From an uncultured Allomuricauda sp. (GTDB lineage: Bacteria > Bacteroidota > Bacteroidia > Flavobacteriales > Flavobacteriaceae): 64,000 nt of DNA. This document shows positions 1 to 8,786 of the stretch, in pieces. The number at the start of each line of letters is the position of its first letter. Positions within the stretch are counted from its first letter, which is position 1. Where the stretch lies: the NCBI RefSeq assembly GCF_937884665.1, contig NZ_CAKZYF010000210.1, forward strand, positions 62,001-126,000, given 5' to 3'. The position numbers were made by a program, and so were the translations under genes. The notes below the pieces were generated by a model. The model did no database searches and was not told where the DNA came from. It saw nothing but the letters and a program-made list of their open reading frames with translations.

Positions 1-295
1 CGTCCTCTCTTCTAAGAACAACTTGGGTTCTCCCATCCATTAGAACTTCCATTTGGTCCACAATGACCATATTTCCGTTAAAGTTCATCCTTAAACCAAA
101 ACCAGACCGTGTATCCATGGCGTTCTCCAGAACTATCAATTGGGAGTAGGGTATTTCTATGCGAAGTCCGCTTTCCGTATTGCCTCTACTTTCTGTAAAA
201 TGCTCAAAACTGATATGCTTTAAACGTTGTTGGGCATCTATCCCAGCACAGAAAAAAAGCAAACATAAATTTAAAAGAAGTAGTCTTTTTTTCAT
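1..295 (-). CDS. Secreted protein of unknown function (N-terminal part, cut by window edge)
   Basis: Only 98 codons of the N-terminal end are visible, read leftwards from the ATG at 293-295. The protein opens with a lysine/arginine start and a long hydrophobic stretch ending near GIDAQ, a clear Sec signal peptide, followed by a soluble region containing ESRGNTESGLRIEIPYSQL. The product should therefore reach the periplasm or surface. I do not recognise the family. It diverges from the tetR gene at 447, and the 150 bp between them hold two palindromes that could control both directions. The frame stays open to base 1. Confidence 0.7.
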   Translation of the reverse strand, partial: MKKRLLLLNLCLLFFCAGIDAQQRLKHISFEHFTESRGNTESGLRIEIPYSQLIVLENAMDTRSGFGLRMNFNGNMVIVDQMEVLMDGRTQVVLRRED

Positions 296-352
296 AAGCA
301 CTTGTTTATCGTATAAAATGAATCCCATAAAGATAGTTTTATTTATAATTAA

Positions 353-411
353 AAAAGTATTACTACTGTTAATAAGTAGTTAAACTATTATATAATGATA
401 GTAATACTTTT
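353..411. promoter_or_regulatory. Tandem palindromes upstream of tetR, candidate TetR operators
   Basis: Two 19-bp palindromic sites are seen: ACTACTGTTAATAAGTAGT at 362-380 and ACTATTATATAATGATAGT at 384-402, both flanked by ACTAy/rTAGT half-sites and set 22 bp apart centre to centre (two helical turns). They sit inside a larger perfect inverted repeat with 13-bp arms (353-365 and 399-411, AAAAGTATTACTA). Spacing and symmetry fit a dimeric TetR-family repressor. The sites lie between two divergent genes, immediately before a TAnnTTTG element. Binding by the adjacent TetR protein is inference. Confidence 0.6.
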
Positions 412-418
412 ATATTTG
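411..418 (+). promoter_or_regulatory. Flavobacterial -7 element (TATATTTG) before tetR
   Basis: TATATTTG matches the Bacteroidota -7 consensus TAnnTTTG and lies 28 bp before the tetR ATG at 447, directly against the right arm of the inverted repeat ending at 411. I see no clear TTG -33 element at the expected distance. A repressor bound to the palindromes would block this promoter. Confidence 0.45.
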
Positions 419-446
419 TCCTCCAAATTAAAGAATCGTTCGTGCA

Positions 447-1133
447 ATGGAGAGATTACTGCAGTCAATTAAAATAGGAATCAATGATAAAATTTACGTG
501 AAGGACCCTGAGTCTTCCGACTTGGGCAAACGTATTATTGAACAAAGTATATTGATGATAGACGAAATGGGTTTTGAAAGCTTCACTTTTCGCAAATTGG
601 GGGAGCGAATAAAATCCAATGAAAGTTCCATCTACCGCTATTTTGAAAACAAGCACAAATTGCTGCTGTACCTTGCATCTTGGTACTGGGGTTGGTTGGA
701 GTATAAAATGGTCTTTGCGACCAACGGTATTGTCGATAAAAAGGAGAAACTAAAGAGTGCCATTGAAATATTGACCCAAACCGTGGAAGAAGATATCTCC
801 TTTTCCCATATCAACGAAGTGTTGCTCAACAAAATTGTAATCAATGAATATTCAAAATCATATCTCACCAAAGAGGTTGATAGAGAAAATAAGGATGGTT
901 ACTTTATCATCTATAAAAGGTTGGTCAACCGCTTACATGAGATGATCGTGGCGTTGGACGGCAGCTATCCTTATCCATCCAGTTTGGCCAGTACCATTTT
1001 GGAAGGCTCATTGCATCAATACTTTTTGCAGGAACATTTCCCGATGCTGACGGACTGCAACGAAACTACCACACCAACCGAATATTTTATGGACCTCGCT
1101 TTTAGAGCTTTAAAACCTAAACATCATGGCTAA
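447..1133 (+). CDS. TetR/AcrR family transcriptional regulator
   Basis: 228 residues, normal for a TetR-family repressor. The N-terminal DNA-binding domain is visible at about residues 28-75, with the helix-turn-helix around FTFRKLGERIKSNESSIYRY and the typical YFENKHKLL that follows. The C-terminal part is helical and divergent, as expected for the ligand-binding and dimer domain; the ligand cannot be told. The gene is first in an apparent operon: its last 8 bases overlap the ABC gene at 1126, and adaptor and outer-membrane channel follow. The likely role is repression of this export operon, with autoregulation through the palindromes at 362-402. Confidence 0.9.
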   Translation: MERLLQSIKIGINDKIYVKDPESSDLGKRIIEQSILMIDEMGFESFTFRKLGERIKSNESSIYRYFENKHKLLLYLASWYWGWLEYKMVFATNGIVDKKEKLKSAIEILTQTVEEDISFSHINEVLLNKIVINEYSKSYLTKEVDRENKDGYFIIYKRLVNRLHEMIVALDGSYPYPSSLASTILEGSLHQYFLQEHFPMLTDCNETTTPTEYFMDLAFRALKPKHHG

Positions 1134-2805
1134 GAACATCCTTACCGCCTGGCAGCGTCTGATGGGTCTGTTGACCCTGGACAAGAAGGATATTTTGCAG
1201 ATTTTCTACTACGCTATTTTCGCTGGGCTGGTAAACCTTTCCCTACCCCTGGGAATACAGGCGATCATTAACCTGATTCAAGGTGCCCAAGTGAGCACCT
1301 CATGGATTGTTCTGGTTGTGTTGGTGACCGTGGGCGTCGCTTTTGTGGGCATCTTGCAACTGATGCAAATACGAATTATTGAAAATGTCCAACAAAAAAT
1401 ATTCACAAGGTCCTCGTTCGAATTTGCCTACCGATTTCCCAAAATCAAAATGAGCCAGCTACGCAATTACTATCCGCCAGAATTGGCTAACCGTTTTTTT
1501 GATACCTTGACCGTTCAAAAATCCCTGTCCAAAATCCTAATTGATTTTCCTGCGGCTTTACTGCAAATTATATTCGGACTACTGCTACTTTCTTTCTATC
1601 ATCCGTTTTTCATTATTTACGGGATACTTTTGATTTTATTGATTTATGTGGTCTTTAAGTTTACGGCCCAACGCGGTTTAGAGACCAGTTTGGACGAATC
1701 TAAAAACAAGTACAAAGTAGCCCATTGGATACAGGAAGTGGCCCGGAGTCTGGTCAGTTTTAAACTATCGGGCAAAACATCCCATGCACTTAACAAAAAC
1801 GATACGTTGGTGGCCGGTTATTTGGACGCTAGGGAAAGCCATTTCAAAATTTTGATTTTACAGTTTATTCAAATGATCGGCTTTAAAGTACTGGTCACCG
1901 CGGGTCTTCTGCTAATTGGGGGATTGCTGGTACTTAATCAGGAAATGAACATAGGTCAATTTGTGGCGGCGGAGATTATAATCCTATTGGTCATAAGCTC
2001 TGTGGAGAAGTTAATATTAGGATTGGAAACCTTCTATGATTTATTGACCTCTTTGGAGAAATTGGGGCAAGTTGTAGATAAGGAGCTAGAACCTCAAGAA
2101 GGGGAAAGGCCCTTTGCCCAAGATAGCGGCTTCACAGTGGAATTGCAGGATGATACCTATCACGTCCCTGATCGCGACAAAAAAATAATTGATGAAGTTT
2201 CTTTGACGATTACCCCTTCATGTACCATACTCTTACAGGGAGAAAGCGGGTCCGGTAAGACCACTCTTTTACGGTTGATTGCCGGAATATTGGAACCGGA
2301 CCAAGGTAAGATTTTTGTGAACAACGTGGCGCTCCAAGGTGTAAATTTAAATTATTACAGGTCGCATCTAGGGCAATCCCTTTCTGAAGAATCACCGTTT
2401 GAGGGCACCATTTTGGACAATATAACCTTCGGCGGGGAGGAAATTTCCAAAGCAGATGTATACTGGGCCTTGGAAAAGACAGGACTGACCCAGTTTGTAA
2501 AAGAACAGCCGCAAGGATTGAATACGGTGCTCTACCCGGAAGGTAGGCAGATACCGTATACCATCTCCAAAAAAATTGTTCTGGCACGTAGTGTGGTCAG
2601 AAGACCCAAGCTCCTCATATTAAAAGATCCCTTAGACCAATTTGGGGAACTTGAGGCTGAGCGCATCATGGACTTTTTAACGGATTCAGAGAACGGCTGG
2701 GCCTTGGTCATAGTCAGTGAAAACCCGAAGTGGACCGAAAGGTGTGGCAGAATTATAACCATGGAAAATGGCAAAATTATAAACGAAAAAAAACGTAATG
2801 CTTAA
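1126..2805 (+). CDS. ABC transporter permease fused to a degenerate ATPase domain (type I export-like)
   Basis: 559 residues: an exporter-type membrane domain (hydrophobic segments at roughly 28-50, 60-82, 143-180, 243-298) followed by a nucleotide-binding domain from about 340. Walker A is intact (GESGSGKT, 372-379). Other catalytic motifs are not: the LSGGQ signature position reads IPYTIS (476-481), the Walker B stretch is LLILKDP with Lys500 and Asp501 where Asp-Glu is expected, and the switch histidine position is Glu532 (VIVSEN). With HlyD-like and TolC-like genes following by 8- and 17-bp overlaps, it looks like the inner-membrane part of a tripartite exporter, but with weak or altered ATP hydrolysis. 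The substrate is unknown. Confidence 0.85.
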   Translation: MAKNILTAWQRLMGLLTLDKKDILQIFYYAIFAGLVNLSLPLGIQAIINLIQGAQVSTSWIVLVVLVTVGVAFVGILQLMQIRIIENVQQKIFTRSSFEFAYRFPKIKMSQLRNYYPPELANRFFDTLTVQKSLSKILIDFPAALLQIIFGLLLLSFYHPFFIIYGILLILLIYVVFKFTAQRGLETSLDESKNKYKVAHWIQEVARSLVSFKLSGKTSHALNKNDTLVAGYLDARESHFKILILQFIQMIGFKVLVTAGLLLIGGLLVLNQEMNIGQFVAAEIIILLVISSVEKLILGLETFYDLLTSLEKLGQVVDKELEPQEGERPFAQDSGFTVELQDDTYHVPDRDKKIIDEVSLTITPSCTILLQGESGSGKTTLLRLIAGILEPDQGKIFVNNVALQGVNLNYYRSHLGQSLSEESPFEGTILDNITFGGEEISKADVYWALEKTGLTQFVKEQPQGLNTVLYPEGRQIPYTISKKIVLARSVVRRPKLLILKDPLDQFGELEAERIMDFLTDSENGWALVIVSENPKWTERCGRIITMENGKIINEKKRNA

Positions 2806-4150
2806 TATATCCAACAACAAATTAAATCGTAAGGTTGATCTTTCGGGATATAAGGCCGGTATCAAAGTGTTCCACAGAAGGCACTATAAGCACTTTAACC
2901 GATTCTTGGCAGTGTTTTTCATTATTGCCCTATTTGTTATGTTCCTTCCCTGGACACAGAACATTTCCGGTGAAGGTTTCCTGACCACCCTTAAACCGGA
3001 CCAAAGGCCCCAAACCATACAATCACCGATACCGGGCCGTATTGAAAAATGGTTTGTACAGGAAGGGGATTATGTTCAAAAAGGGGATACCATACTACAT
3101 ATTTCAGAAGTAAAAAGTGAATACTTCGATCCCAATCTAGTGAGAAGGACGGGACAGCAAATTCGGGCAAAGTCGATGGCGGTCACCTCCTATCAAGAAA
3201 AGGTGAAGGCACTGGGTACACAAATCAGTGCATTGACCACGGAAAGGGTATTAAAACTAGAGCAGGCCAACAACAAATTGCTTCAGTCCAGACTGAAGGT
3301 AGAAAGTGATAGTATTGATCTGGAAGCGGCGAATACCAATATTACCATCGCACAACGACAATATGACCGAACAGTTCAATTGGAATCCGAAGGCCTCAAA
3401 GCGATTACCGATGTGGAAGAAAAGCGGCTAAAACTTCAGGAAACCCAAGCCAAATTGATTTCCCAGGAAAACAAATTGTTGGCCAGTAAGAATGAAGTGA
3501 TCAATGCCCAAGTGGAAATAAATAGGGTACAAGCGGAATATACGGACAAAATTTCCAAGGCGAGAAGTGATATGTTCACCGCGCAATCCAACCAATTTGA
3601 TTCTGAGGCACAGGTTACCAAGTTGGAGAACGAATATACCAATTACGAAATTCGAAATGACCTTCTTTACATACGGGCACCACAAAGTGGTTTTATCAAT
3701 AAAGCACTGCAATCAGGAATTGGGGAAACCTTTAAAGAAGGCGATCGTTTAGTAGGTATAATGCCATCAGATTATGAAATGGCCGTGGAAACCTTTGTAG
3801 CGCCTATTGACCTGCCTTTGGTGCATCTTGGAGAAAAAGTACGTATCGTATTCGATGGGTGGCCCGCTATCTTCTTCAGTGGATGGCCCAATGTATCCTT
3901 CGGAACATTTGGGGGTGAGGTCGTTGCGATTGAAACGTTCATCAGCGATAATGGAAAATATAGGATTCTGTTGGCCCCGGATAAGAACGATGTGCCATGG
4001 CCCAAGGATTTGCGTGTAGGTTCTGGAGCCAGTACCATTGCTCTTTTGGAAGATGTTCCGATTTGGTTTGAACTTTGGAGGCAATTGAACGGCTTCCCCC
4101 CAAATTATTATCAACCTGAAAACAAGGTGGCAGATGCACAAAAAAAGTAG
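2798..4150 (+). CDS. HlyD-family periplasmic adaptor (membrane fusion protein)
   Basis: 450 residues. One membrane anchor at about 36-55 (FFIIALFVMFLPW) is followed by a biotinyl-lipoyl-like half (IQSPIPGRIEKWFVQEGDYVQKGD), a long heptad-rich coiled coil with many Gln, Glu and Lys (about 125-285), the second lipoyl half (LYIRAPQSGFINK) and a beta-barrel part. This order is that of HlyD/AcrA adaptors, which bridge an inner-membrane exporter and a TolC-type channel. It overlaps the ABC gene before it by 8 bp and the TolC gene after it by 17 bp, so the three are surely made together. Confidence 0.93.
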   Translation: MLNISNNKLNRKVDLSGYKAGIKVFHRRHYKHFNRFLAVFFIIALFVMFLPWTQNISGEGFLTTLKPDQRPQTIQSPIPGRIEKWFVQEGDYVQKGDTILHISEVKSEYFDPNLVRRTGQQIRAKSMAVTSYQEKVKALGTQISALTTERVLKLEQANNKLLQSRLKVESDSIDLEAANTNITIAQRQYDRTVQLESEGLKAITDVEEKRLKLQETQAKLISQENKLLASKNEVINAQVEINRVQAEYTDKISKARSDMFTAQSNQFDSEAQVTKLENEYTNYEIRNDLLYIRAPQSGFINKALQSGIGETFKEGDRLVGIMPSDYEMAVETFVAPIDLPLVHLGEKVRIVFDGWPAIFFSGWPNVSFGTFGGEVVAIETFISDNGKYRILLAPDKNDVPWPKDLRVGSGASTIALLEDVPIWFELWRQLNGFPPNYYQPENKVADAQKK

Positions 4151-5549
4151 GGCATATTTTCTTGTTGCGTTTTTCTCTGTATGGATAACGACAGGCATCT
4201 ATGGCCAACAGGATACTGTGATCCTTAAATTTAAGGAGTACCTGGGCTATGTCAAAAAGTACCATCCGGTGGCCAAACAGGCGCAGTTGACCATTTCCAT
4301 TGGTCAAGCCAACCTGATGAAAGCTCGAGGGGGGTTCGACCCCAAAATCGAGGTGGACTATAGTCGAAAGGAATTTAAAGGTGATGAATACTGGGATCGA
4401 TTGAACGCCACCTTTAAAGTCCCTACCTGGTTCGGTGTAGAACTTAAAGGAAACTTTGAGCAAATTGAAGGGGACTTTATAAATCGGGATGAAACTTTAC
4501 CAAACGACGGATTATATAGTCTAGGCGTCGCTTTCTCACTTGCTGATGGATTCTGGATCAATGAACGCATGGCCACCTTGCGAAAGGCCAAATTTTTTAG
4601 GGAGCAGAGCAAGGCGGACCAAGACCTTTTAGTGAACGAAATTTTATACAAAGCCTCCTTGGCCTATTTCGATTGGCTTCGCGCGTATCAAGATGCTGAA
4701 ATTTTCAAGGATTTTTTACAGAATGCGGAAACCCGATTCCAAGGTATCAAGAAAAGTGCGTTGGCCGGTGACATTGCGGTAATAGATACTGTTGAAGCCA
4801 AAATTGCGGTACAAAATAGGGCGTTAAGTTTGGAGCAGGCACGAGTAAAACTGATGAAACGATCTTTGGAATTATCCAATTTCCTTTGGTTAAATGATCT
4901 GCCCGTGGAACTTCAGCCCAACGTGGTCCCAGATAATGAAGTTGAAAATGATATTGATGAAACCTTGGAAATTATGGGCCGTCCCTTGGATAGCTTTACT
5001 TTGGAGAACCATCCCAAAATCCAATCCCTGGAATTTAAAATTGATGGCCTTGTCGTTGATAAAAGATTGAAGGCCAATAAATTATTGCCAACGCTTGATG
5101 TGGAGTACAATTTTCTGACAGAAACACCTGGAACAATAAGTTCTTTGGAAACCAATGAATTTAAGGGAGGCGTTGTTTTTCGGGTCCCTATCTTTTTACG
5201 AAAAGAACGAGGAGATTTAAAGTTGGCGAAGTTCAAACTAAGAGACGCCGAATTTGAACGGGACAATGCATTGGTAGAGATTCAGAACAAGGTAATCGCC
5301 ATATACCGGGAGTTGGATTCGTACACCACTCAAAATCTGTTGATTGCAAATATTGTGAGGGATTACTCCACCCTTTTATCCGCAGAAGAAAGGAAATTCA
5401 GTTTTGGCGAAAGCTCTTTGTTCTTGATAAATTCCCGGGAAAGCAGCTTGATTGATGCCTATTTGAAGCAGAACGAGGTACAAAATAAGTTTTTTCTGAC
5501 CAAAGCGATGCTCTTCAAGAGTCTGGCCATTAATCCAATAGATTTGTAA
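4134..5549 (+). CDS. TolC-family outer membrane efflux protein
   Basis: 471 residues with a Sec signal peptide (hydrophobic stretch ending near GIYGQQ) and two long alpha-helical repeats typical of the outer membrane efflux protein family. The second repeat begins near LENHPKIQSLEFKIDGLVV. It would form the trimeric outer membrane duct for the exporter encoded just upstream. The first ATG is used because the signal peptide starts there, even though it overlaps the adaptor gene by 17 bp. Third structural gene of the tetR operon. Confidence 0.93.
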   Translation: MHKKSRAYFLVAFFSVWITTGIYGQQDTVILKFKEYLGYVKKYHPVAKQAQLTISIGQANLMKARGGFDPKIEVDYSRKEFKGDEYWDRLNATFKVPTWFGVELKGNFEQIEGDFINRDETLPNDGLYSLGVAFSLADGFWINERMATLRKAKFFREQSKADQDLLVNEILYKASLAYFDWLRAYQDAEIFKDFLQNAETRFQGIKKSALAGDIAVIDTVEAKIAVQNRALSLEQARVKLMKRSLELSNFLWLNDLPVELQPNVVPDNEVENDIDETLEIMGRPLDSFTLENHPKIQSLEFKIDGLVVDKRLKANKLLPTLDVEYNFLTETPGTISSLETNEFKGGVVFRVPIFLRKERGDLKLAKFKLRDAEFERDNALVEIQNKVIAIYRELDSYTTQNLLIANIVRDYSTLLSAEERKFSFGESSLFLINSRESSLIDAYLKQNEVQNKFFLTKAMLFKSLAINPIDL

Positions 5550-5560
5550 AACGAGATGTC

Positions 5561-6478
5561 ATGGCCCAAGATGAAAACTTGTCCACGTTTAAAAAGTTGC
5601 TTGGAGCCAAGGAGATACGTTTGAGATTGACCTCGGGGTTCAAGGATTTTTTTTTCATCGTTTCGGGTATTTTTGCCGCTGCCTTTGGCTTAGAAAGTTT
5701 TTTGTTGCCCAATCGTTTTATTGATGGTGGTGCCACTGGGATTTCTCTTTTGATTTCTGAAGTTGCCGATATCCCACTTTGGTTGCTTATTATTTTGGTA
5801 AACCTCCCTTTTTTGATAATGGGTTACAAGGTGATAGGGAAACAGTTTGCCATAAAGGCGGTTCTTGCCATCTTAGGTTTGGCATTGACCCTGGTATTGG
5901 TCAATTTTCCAGAAATTACCCAAGACAAATTATTGGTGGCGGTGTTCGGCGGGTTCTTTTTGGGTGCGGGGATTGGACTTTCAATTAGAGGTGGGAGCGT
6001 TTTGGACGGTACCGAAGTACTTGCAATTTTTCTGAGTAAAAAGTGGGGTGTCAAGATTGGAGATATTATTATTTTGGTCAATGTGGTCATTTTTTTGGCA
6101 GCGGCCTATCTCCTGTCCATAGAAGCCGCACTCTACTCCATGCTTACCTATTTGGCAGCATCGCGGACCCTGGATTTTGTGGTGGAAGGTATTGAAGAAT
6201 ATACCGGAGCTACCATAATTTCCCAAAAAAGCGAAGAAATCCGCCGGATGGTTATCGAAAAAATGGGCAGGGGCCTTACAATCTACAAAGCGTATGGGGG
6301 TTACGGACAAAAAGGAGAACGAATGGAATATGACGTAATCTATACCGTGATTACCCGATTGGAAATTCGAAAACTTCACCTGGAAATCGAAAAAATAGAT
6401 GAAAAGGCCTTTGTCATAATGAATAGTATCAACGATACCAAAGGGGGCATGGTCAAGAAAAGGCTCTTGGATCACTGA
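5561..6478 (+). CDS. YitT family membrane protein (DUF161 and DUF2179)
   Basis: 305 residues. An N-terminal half with five to six membrane segments contains the family stretch LPNRFIDGGATGISLLIS and the glycine-rich GGFFLGAGIGLSIRGGSVLDGTEVLAI. The soluble C-terminal domain (about residues 215-290) ends with IDEKAFVIMNSINDTKGG, the DUF2179 pattern. YitT proteins are conserved membrane proteins without a settled biochemical role. It starts 11 bp after the TolC gene, so it may be read with the export operon, but the pairing could be positional only. Confidence 0.9.
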   Translation: MAQDENLSTFKKLLGAKEIRLRLTSGFKDFFFIVSGIFAAAFGLESFLLPNRFIDGGATGISLLISEVADIPLWLLIILVNLPFLIMGYKVIGKQFAIKAVLAILGLALTLVLVNFPEITQDKLLVAVFGGFFLGAGIGLSIRGGSVLDGTEVLAIFLSKKWGVKIGDIIILVNVVIFLAAAYLLSIEAALYSMLTYLAASRTLDFVVEGIEEYTGATIISQKSEEIRRMVIEKMGRGLTIYKAYGGYGQKGERMEYDVIYTVITRLEIRKLHLEIEKIDEKAFVIMNSINDTKGGMVKKRLLDH

Positions 6479-6582
6479 GTTTTCCCTGAGATGTTTTCAA
6501 AACAATTGAATTAGAGGGTGTAAGTTTTTTTGAAATGATGCCACCAATGATATATATCAACAAACACGGATTCTTTAACCCG

Positions 6583-6590
6583 TACTTTTG
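6583..6590 (+). promoter_or_regulatory. Flavobacterial -7 element (TACTTTTG) before the thioredoxin-like gene
   Basis: TACTTTTG matches TAnnTTTG and lies 12 bp before the ATG at 6603, which would give a nearly leaderless transcript. No convincing TTG -33 element is seen upstream, so this is a weak call based on one element and its position in the 124-bp gap. Confidence 0.3.
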
Positions 6591-6602
6591 GGAAATTGAA
6601 AT

Positions 6603-7235
6603 ATGGGAACAATAGTGGACAATAAAAAGGAAGAGATATCACAACTGGTACAATCCGGAATCAAAAAAGGTATCAACTATGATTCGTATCGTAAGCTGGT
6701 TCACCATTTGGCAAAGAACCGGGGAACTACAGGGACGGAACAGTTGGAATCTCTCATAAACTACACAGAACTGAACGACAGGCGAATGTCCCGATGGGAC
6801 AAAACCTTGAAAGTTTCAGAAGAAATCCAGGAGAGAATAGCAAAACTGGATTCGAATCTGGTCTTCCTGGTATTGACCGAGAGTTGGTGTGGTGACGCGT
6901 CACCCAGTTTGCCGGTGATAAATAAGATTGCGGAGTTGAGCGATACCATGGAACTTAAAATCCTGCTCCGAGACGAAAACCTATCGTTGATGGATAAGTT
7001 TTTGACCCAAGATGCCCGTTCCATACCTAAATTGATTATCTGGGACAAAGACAAAAACGATATACTAGGGGAATGGGGTCCCAGGCCCAAAGTAGCTGCC
7101 CAAATGGTACTGGACTACAAAAAAGAGCACGGAAAATTATCAGCGCAATTCAAACAGGACCTTCAAGTCTGGTACAATAAAAACAAGGGAGTTGATGTGT
7201 TGGAGGAAGTAGTGGACCTACTTGCTCTGGAATAA
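6603..7235 (+). CDS. Thioredoxin-like fold protein with single-cysteine active site
   Basis: 210 residues. The centre reads VFLVLTESWCGDASPSLPVI, which aligns with the thioredoxin active-site turn WCGPC, but only the first cysteine is present (Cys96; Cys-Gly-Asp-Ala). The C-terminal part with SIPKLIIWDKD holds the cis-proline seen in thioredoxin folds. The family is common in Bacteroidota as a cytosolic thioredoxin family protein. Without the second cysteine a normal dithiol reductase is unlikely; a monothiol or binding role is possible. No signal peptide. Its 3' end overlaps the convergent TonB-like gene by 18 bp. Confidence 0.85.
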   Translation: MGTIVDNKKEEISQLVQSGIKKGINYDSYRKLVHHLAKNRGTTGTEQLESLINYTELNDRRMSRWDKTLKVSEEIQERIAKLDSNLVFLVLTESWCGDASPSLPVINKIAELSDTMELKILLRDENLSLMDKFLTQDARSIPKLIIWDKDKNDILGEWGPRPKVAAQMVLDYKKEHGKLSAQFKQDLQVWYNKNKGVDVLEEVVDLLALE

Positions 7236-7937
7236 ATAGGTTATTGTACCGATTTGCGAATTTTTTTTGTCTGGACTAAAACGTGCCTTAGAGGCGTATT
7301 TTATGGCATTATCTACCAGACAGCCATTGCTGGTGCCCGAACTTTGGGCGTTGAAATCGGCTTCCGTGACATATCCATTGTTATCTACCTTGATATTGAT
7401 TACCACTTTCCCTCCTTCGATACAGGTGTATATGGGGGGCGGTAAAGAGTAGGCATTTCGGTCCACCAAGGAATACGAGATTGAGGTTCTTTTATCCTTT
7501 AACGCATTGGTAAATGATTCTTTTTGTTCCTCTCTTTCGCTAAGCTGTTGTTTTTTTTCTTGTCTTTTTTCAGCAAGTTTTTTTAGGTAATCGGCATAGG
7601 CCCCATCTGCGGCAGAATATTCACTGGCGTCACTGGTAAGTTCTCTTTCTTCCATTAGTTCCTCCAATGTTTTCAGGGGCTCAGGATTACCAATTGTAGG
7701 TTTTGCTGTTTCGTTAAGTGCCATGTGACTTTTGATGGGGTCGTTATTGGCCATCTCTTCCAGTCTCTTTTCCTCCTCTTTGAGCAGTTCTTCGATATCT
7801 TCATCGGCCAAGCTCAACTCTATCACATATTCTTCTTCTTCCATACCACCCAAATGAATGTTGTACAGCAGCAGGACGACCAAGGCCATCGAAAAGAACG
7901 TGATTAGAAATGATAATTGTTCGCGGTTAAGATTCAT
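7218..7937 (-). CDS. TonB-like energy transducer protein
   Basis: 239 residues. One N-terminal membrane anchor (about 8-27, LSFLITFFSMALVVLLLY), then a long Glu/Lys-rich, probably helical periplasmic stretch, then a C-terminal domain from about 165 (GGKVVINIKVDNNGYVTEADF and AIKYASKARFSP) of the TonB C-terminal type. Such proteins transmit inner-membrane energy to outer-membrane TonB-dependent receptors. The linker is charged and coiled-coil-like rather than proline-rich as in enteric TonB. ExbB/ExbD are not next to it. Which receptor it serves cannot be told; the receptor at 34876-37692 is one candidate among others in the genome. Confidence 0.8.
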   Translation of the reverse strand: MNLNREQLSFLITFFSMALVVLLLYNIHLGGMEEEEYVIELSLADEDIEELLKEEEKRLEEMANNDPIKSHMALNETAKPTIGNPEPLKTLEELMEERELTSDASEYSAADGAYADYLKKLAEKRQEKKQQLSEREEQKESFTNALKDKRTSISYSLVDRNAYSLPPPIYTCIEGGKVVINIKVDNNGYVTEADFNAQSSGTSNGCLVDNAIKYASKARFSPDKKNSQIGTITYLFQSK

Positions 7938-8024
7938 GGTGCTATTATAACCCCTTTTTTACTAAAATATTTTATTGCAAGCTTTATACCTAAGTTCTTT
8001 TTTACAAGGAATTTAACCATAATT

Positions 8025-8711
8025 TCAAAGGTTTTGCTTAAAAACCTCGGGGGTAACCGCATTACTTACGTTAAAACTCCCTATTCTGGTTCTTCGCAAA
8101 GCGGATAGATAGGCTCCGGAGTGTAGCGCCTGTCCAAATTCGTGGGCCAAAGAGCGGATGTACGTTCCTTTACTGCAAATCACCTTGAAATCGACTTCTG
8201 GTAAATCAAATCGGGCTATTTCAAAACTATGGATTTCGATGGTTCGCGACTTTACCTCCACCTGTTTGCCTTCCCGTGCAAATTCATAAAGCCTTTTGCC
8301 TTCCTTCTTCAGCGCCGAGAACAAGGGAGGAGTCTGTTCTATCTTGCCTTTGAACAGCTCTAAAGTACGCTGCACACTGTCTTCGGTAATGTGGGATATA
8401 GGATATGTTTTGTCCAATTCGGTCTCAAGGTCGTAAGAAGGTGTTGTGGCCCCCAAAGTGAACGTTCCCGTGTATTCTTTGGTCTGTTCCTGAATTTCAG
8501 GAATTCTTTTTGTGAATTTTCCTGTACAGATAACCAGAAGTCCCGTAGCAAGGGGGTCTAGGGTTCCCGCGTGGCCGATTTTGAACTTTTTATTAAGTTC
8601 AAACTTTTTACGCAGTGCCCATTTGACTTTGTTCAATGCTTGGAACGAACTCCATTCATAGGGTTTGTCAATCAACACTATTTGCCCTTCTAAAAAGCTT
8701 TCCTTGGACAT
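8025..8711 (-). CDS. truB: tRNA pseudouridine(55) synthase TruB
   Basis: 228 residues from the ATG at 8709-8711; an in-frame TTG at 8759 would add 16 residues that do not resemble TruB. The core is unmistakable: GQIVLIDKPYEWSS, then KIGHAGTLDPLATGLL with the catalytic aspartate, then SKGTYIRSLAHEFG. The enzyme isomerises uridine 55 in the T loop of tRNAs. It lies on the same strand as uppP, DUF3098 and ftsX, a grouping I expect in flavobacteria, but here a lipoprotein gene separates it from uppP. Confidence 0.95.
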   Translation of the reverse strand: MSKESFLEGQIVLIDKPYEWSSFQALNKVKWALRKKFELNKKFKIGHAGTLDPLATGLLVICTGKFTKRIPEIQEQTKEYTGTFTLGATTPSYDLETELDKTYPISHITEDSVQRTLELFKGKIEQTPPLFSALKKEGKRLYEFAREGKQVEVKSRTIEIHSFEIARFDLPEVDFKVICSKGTYIRSLAHEFGQALHSGAYLSALRRTRIGSFNVSNAVTPEVFKQNL

Positions 8712-8786
8712 CAATTTTTTTAGATTAACCCATATCCATGTTGGTTTGAACGACTTCAAAGCAACCTTTTCGGGAATCTGGCAAAA

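Noticed and set aside
3767-4463. Open frames antisense to the HlyD and TolC genes
   Set aside because: They have no family resemblance and are fully covered by clear genes in an overlapping operon.
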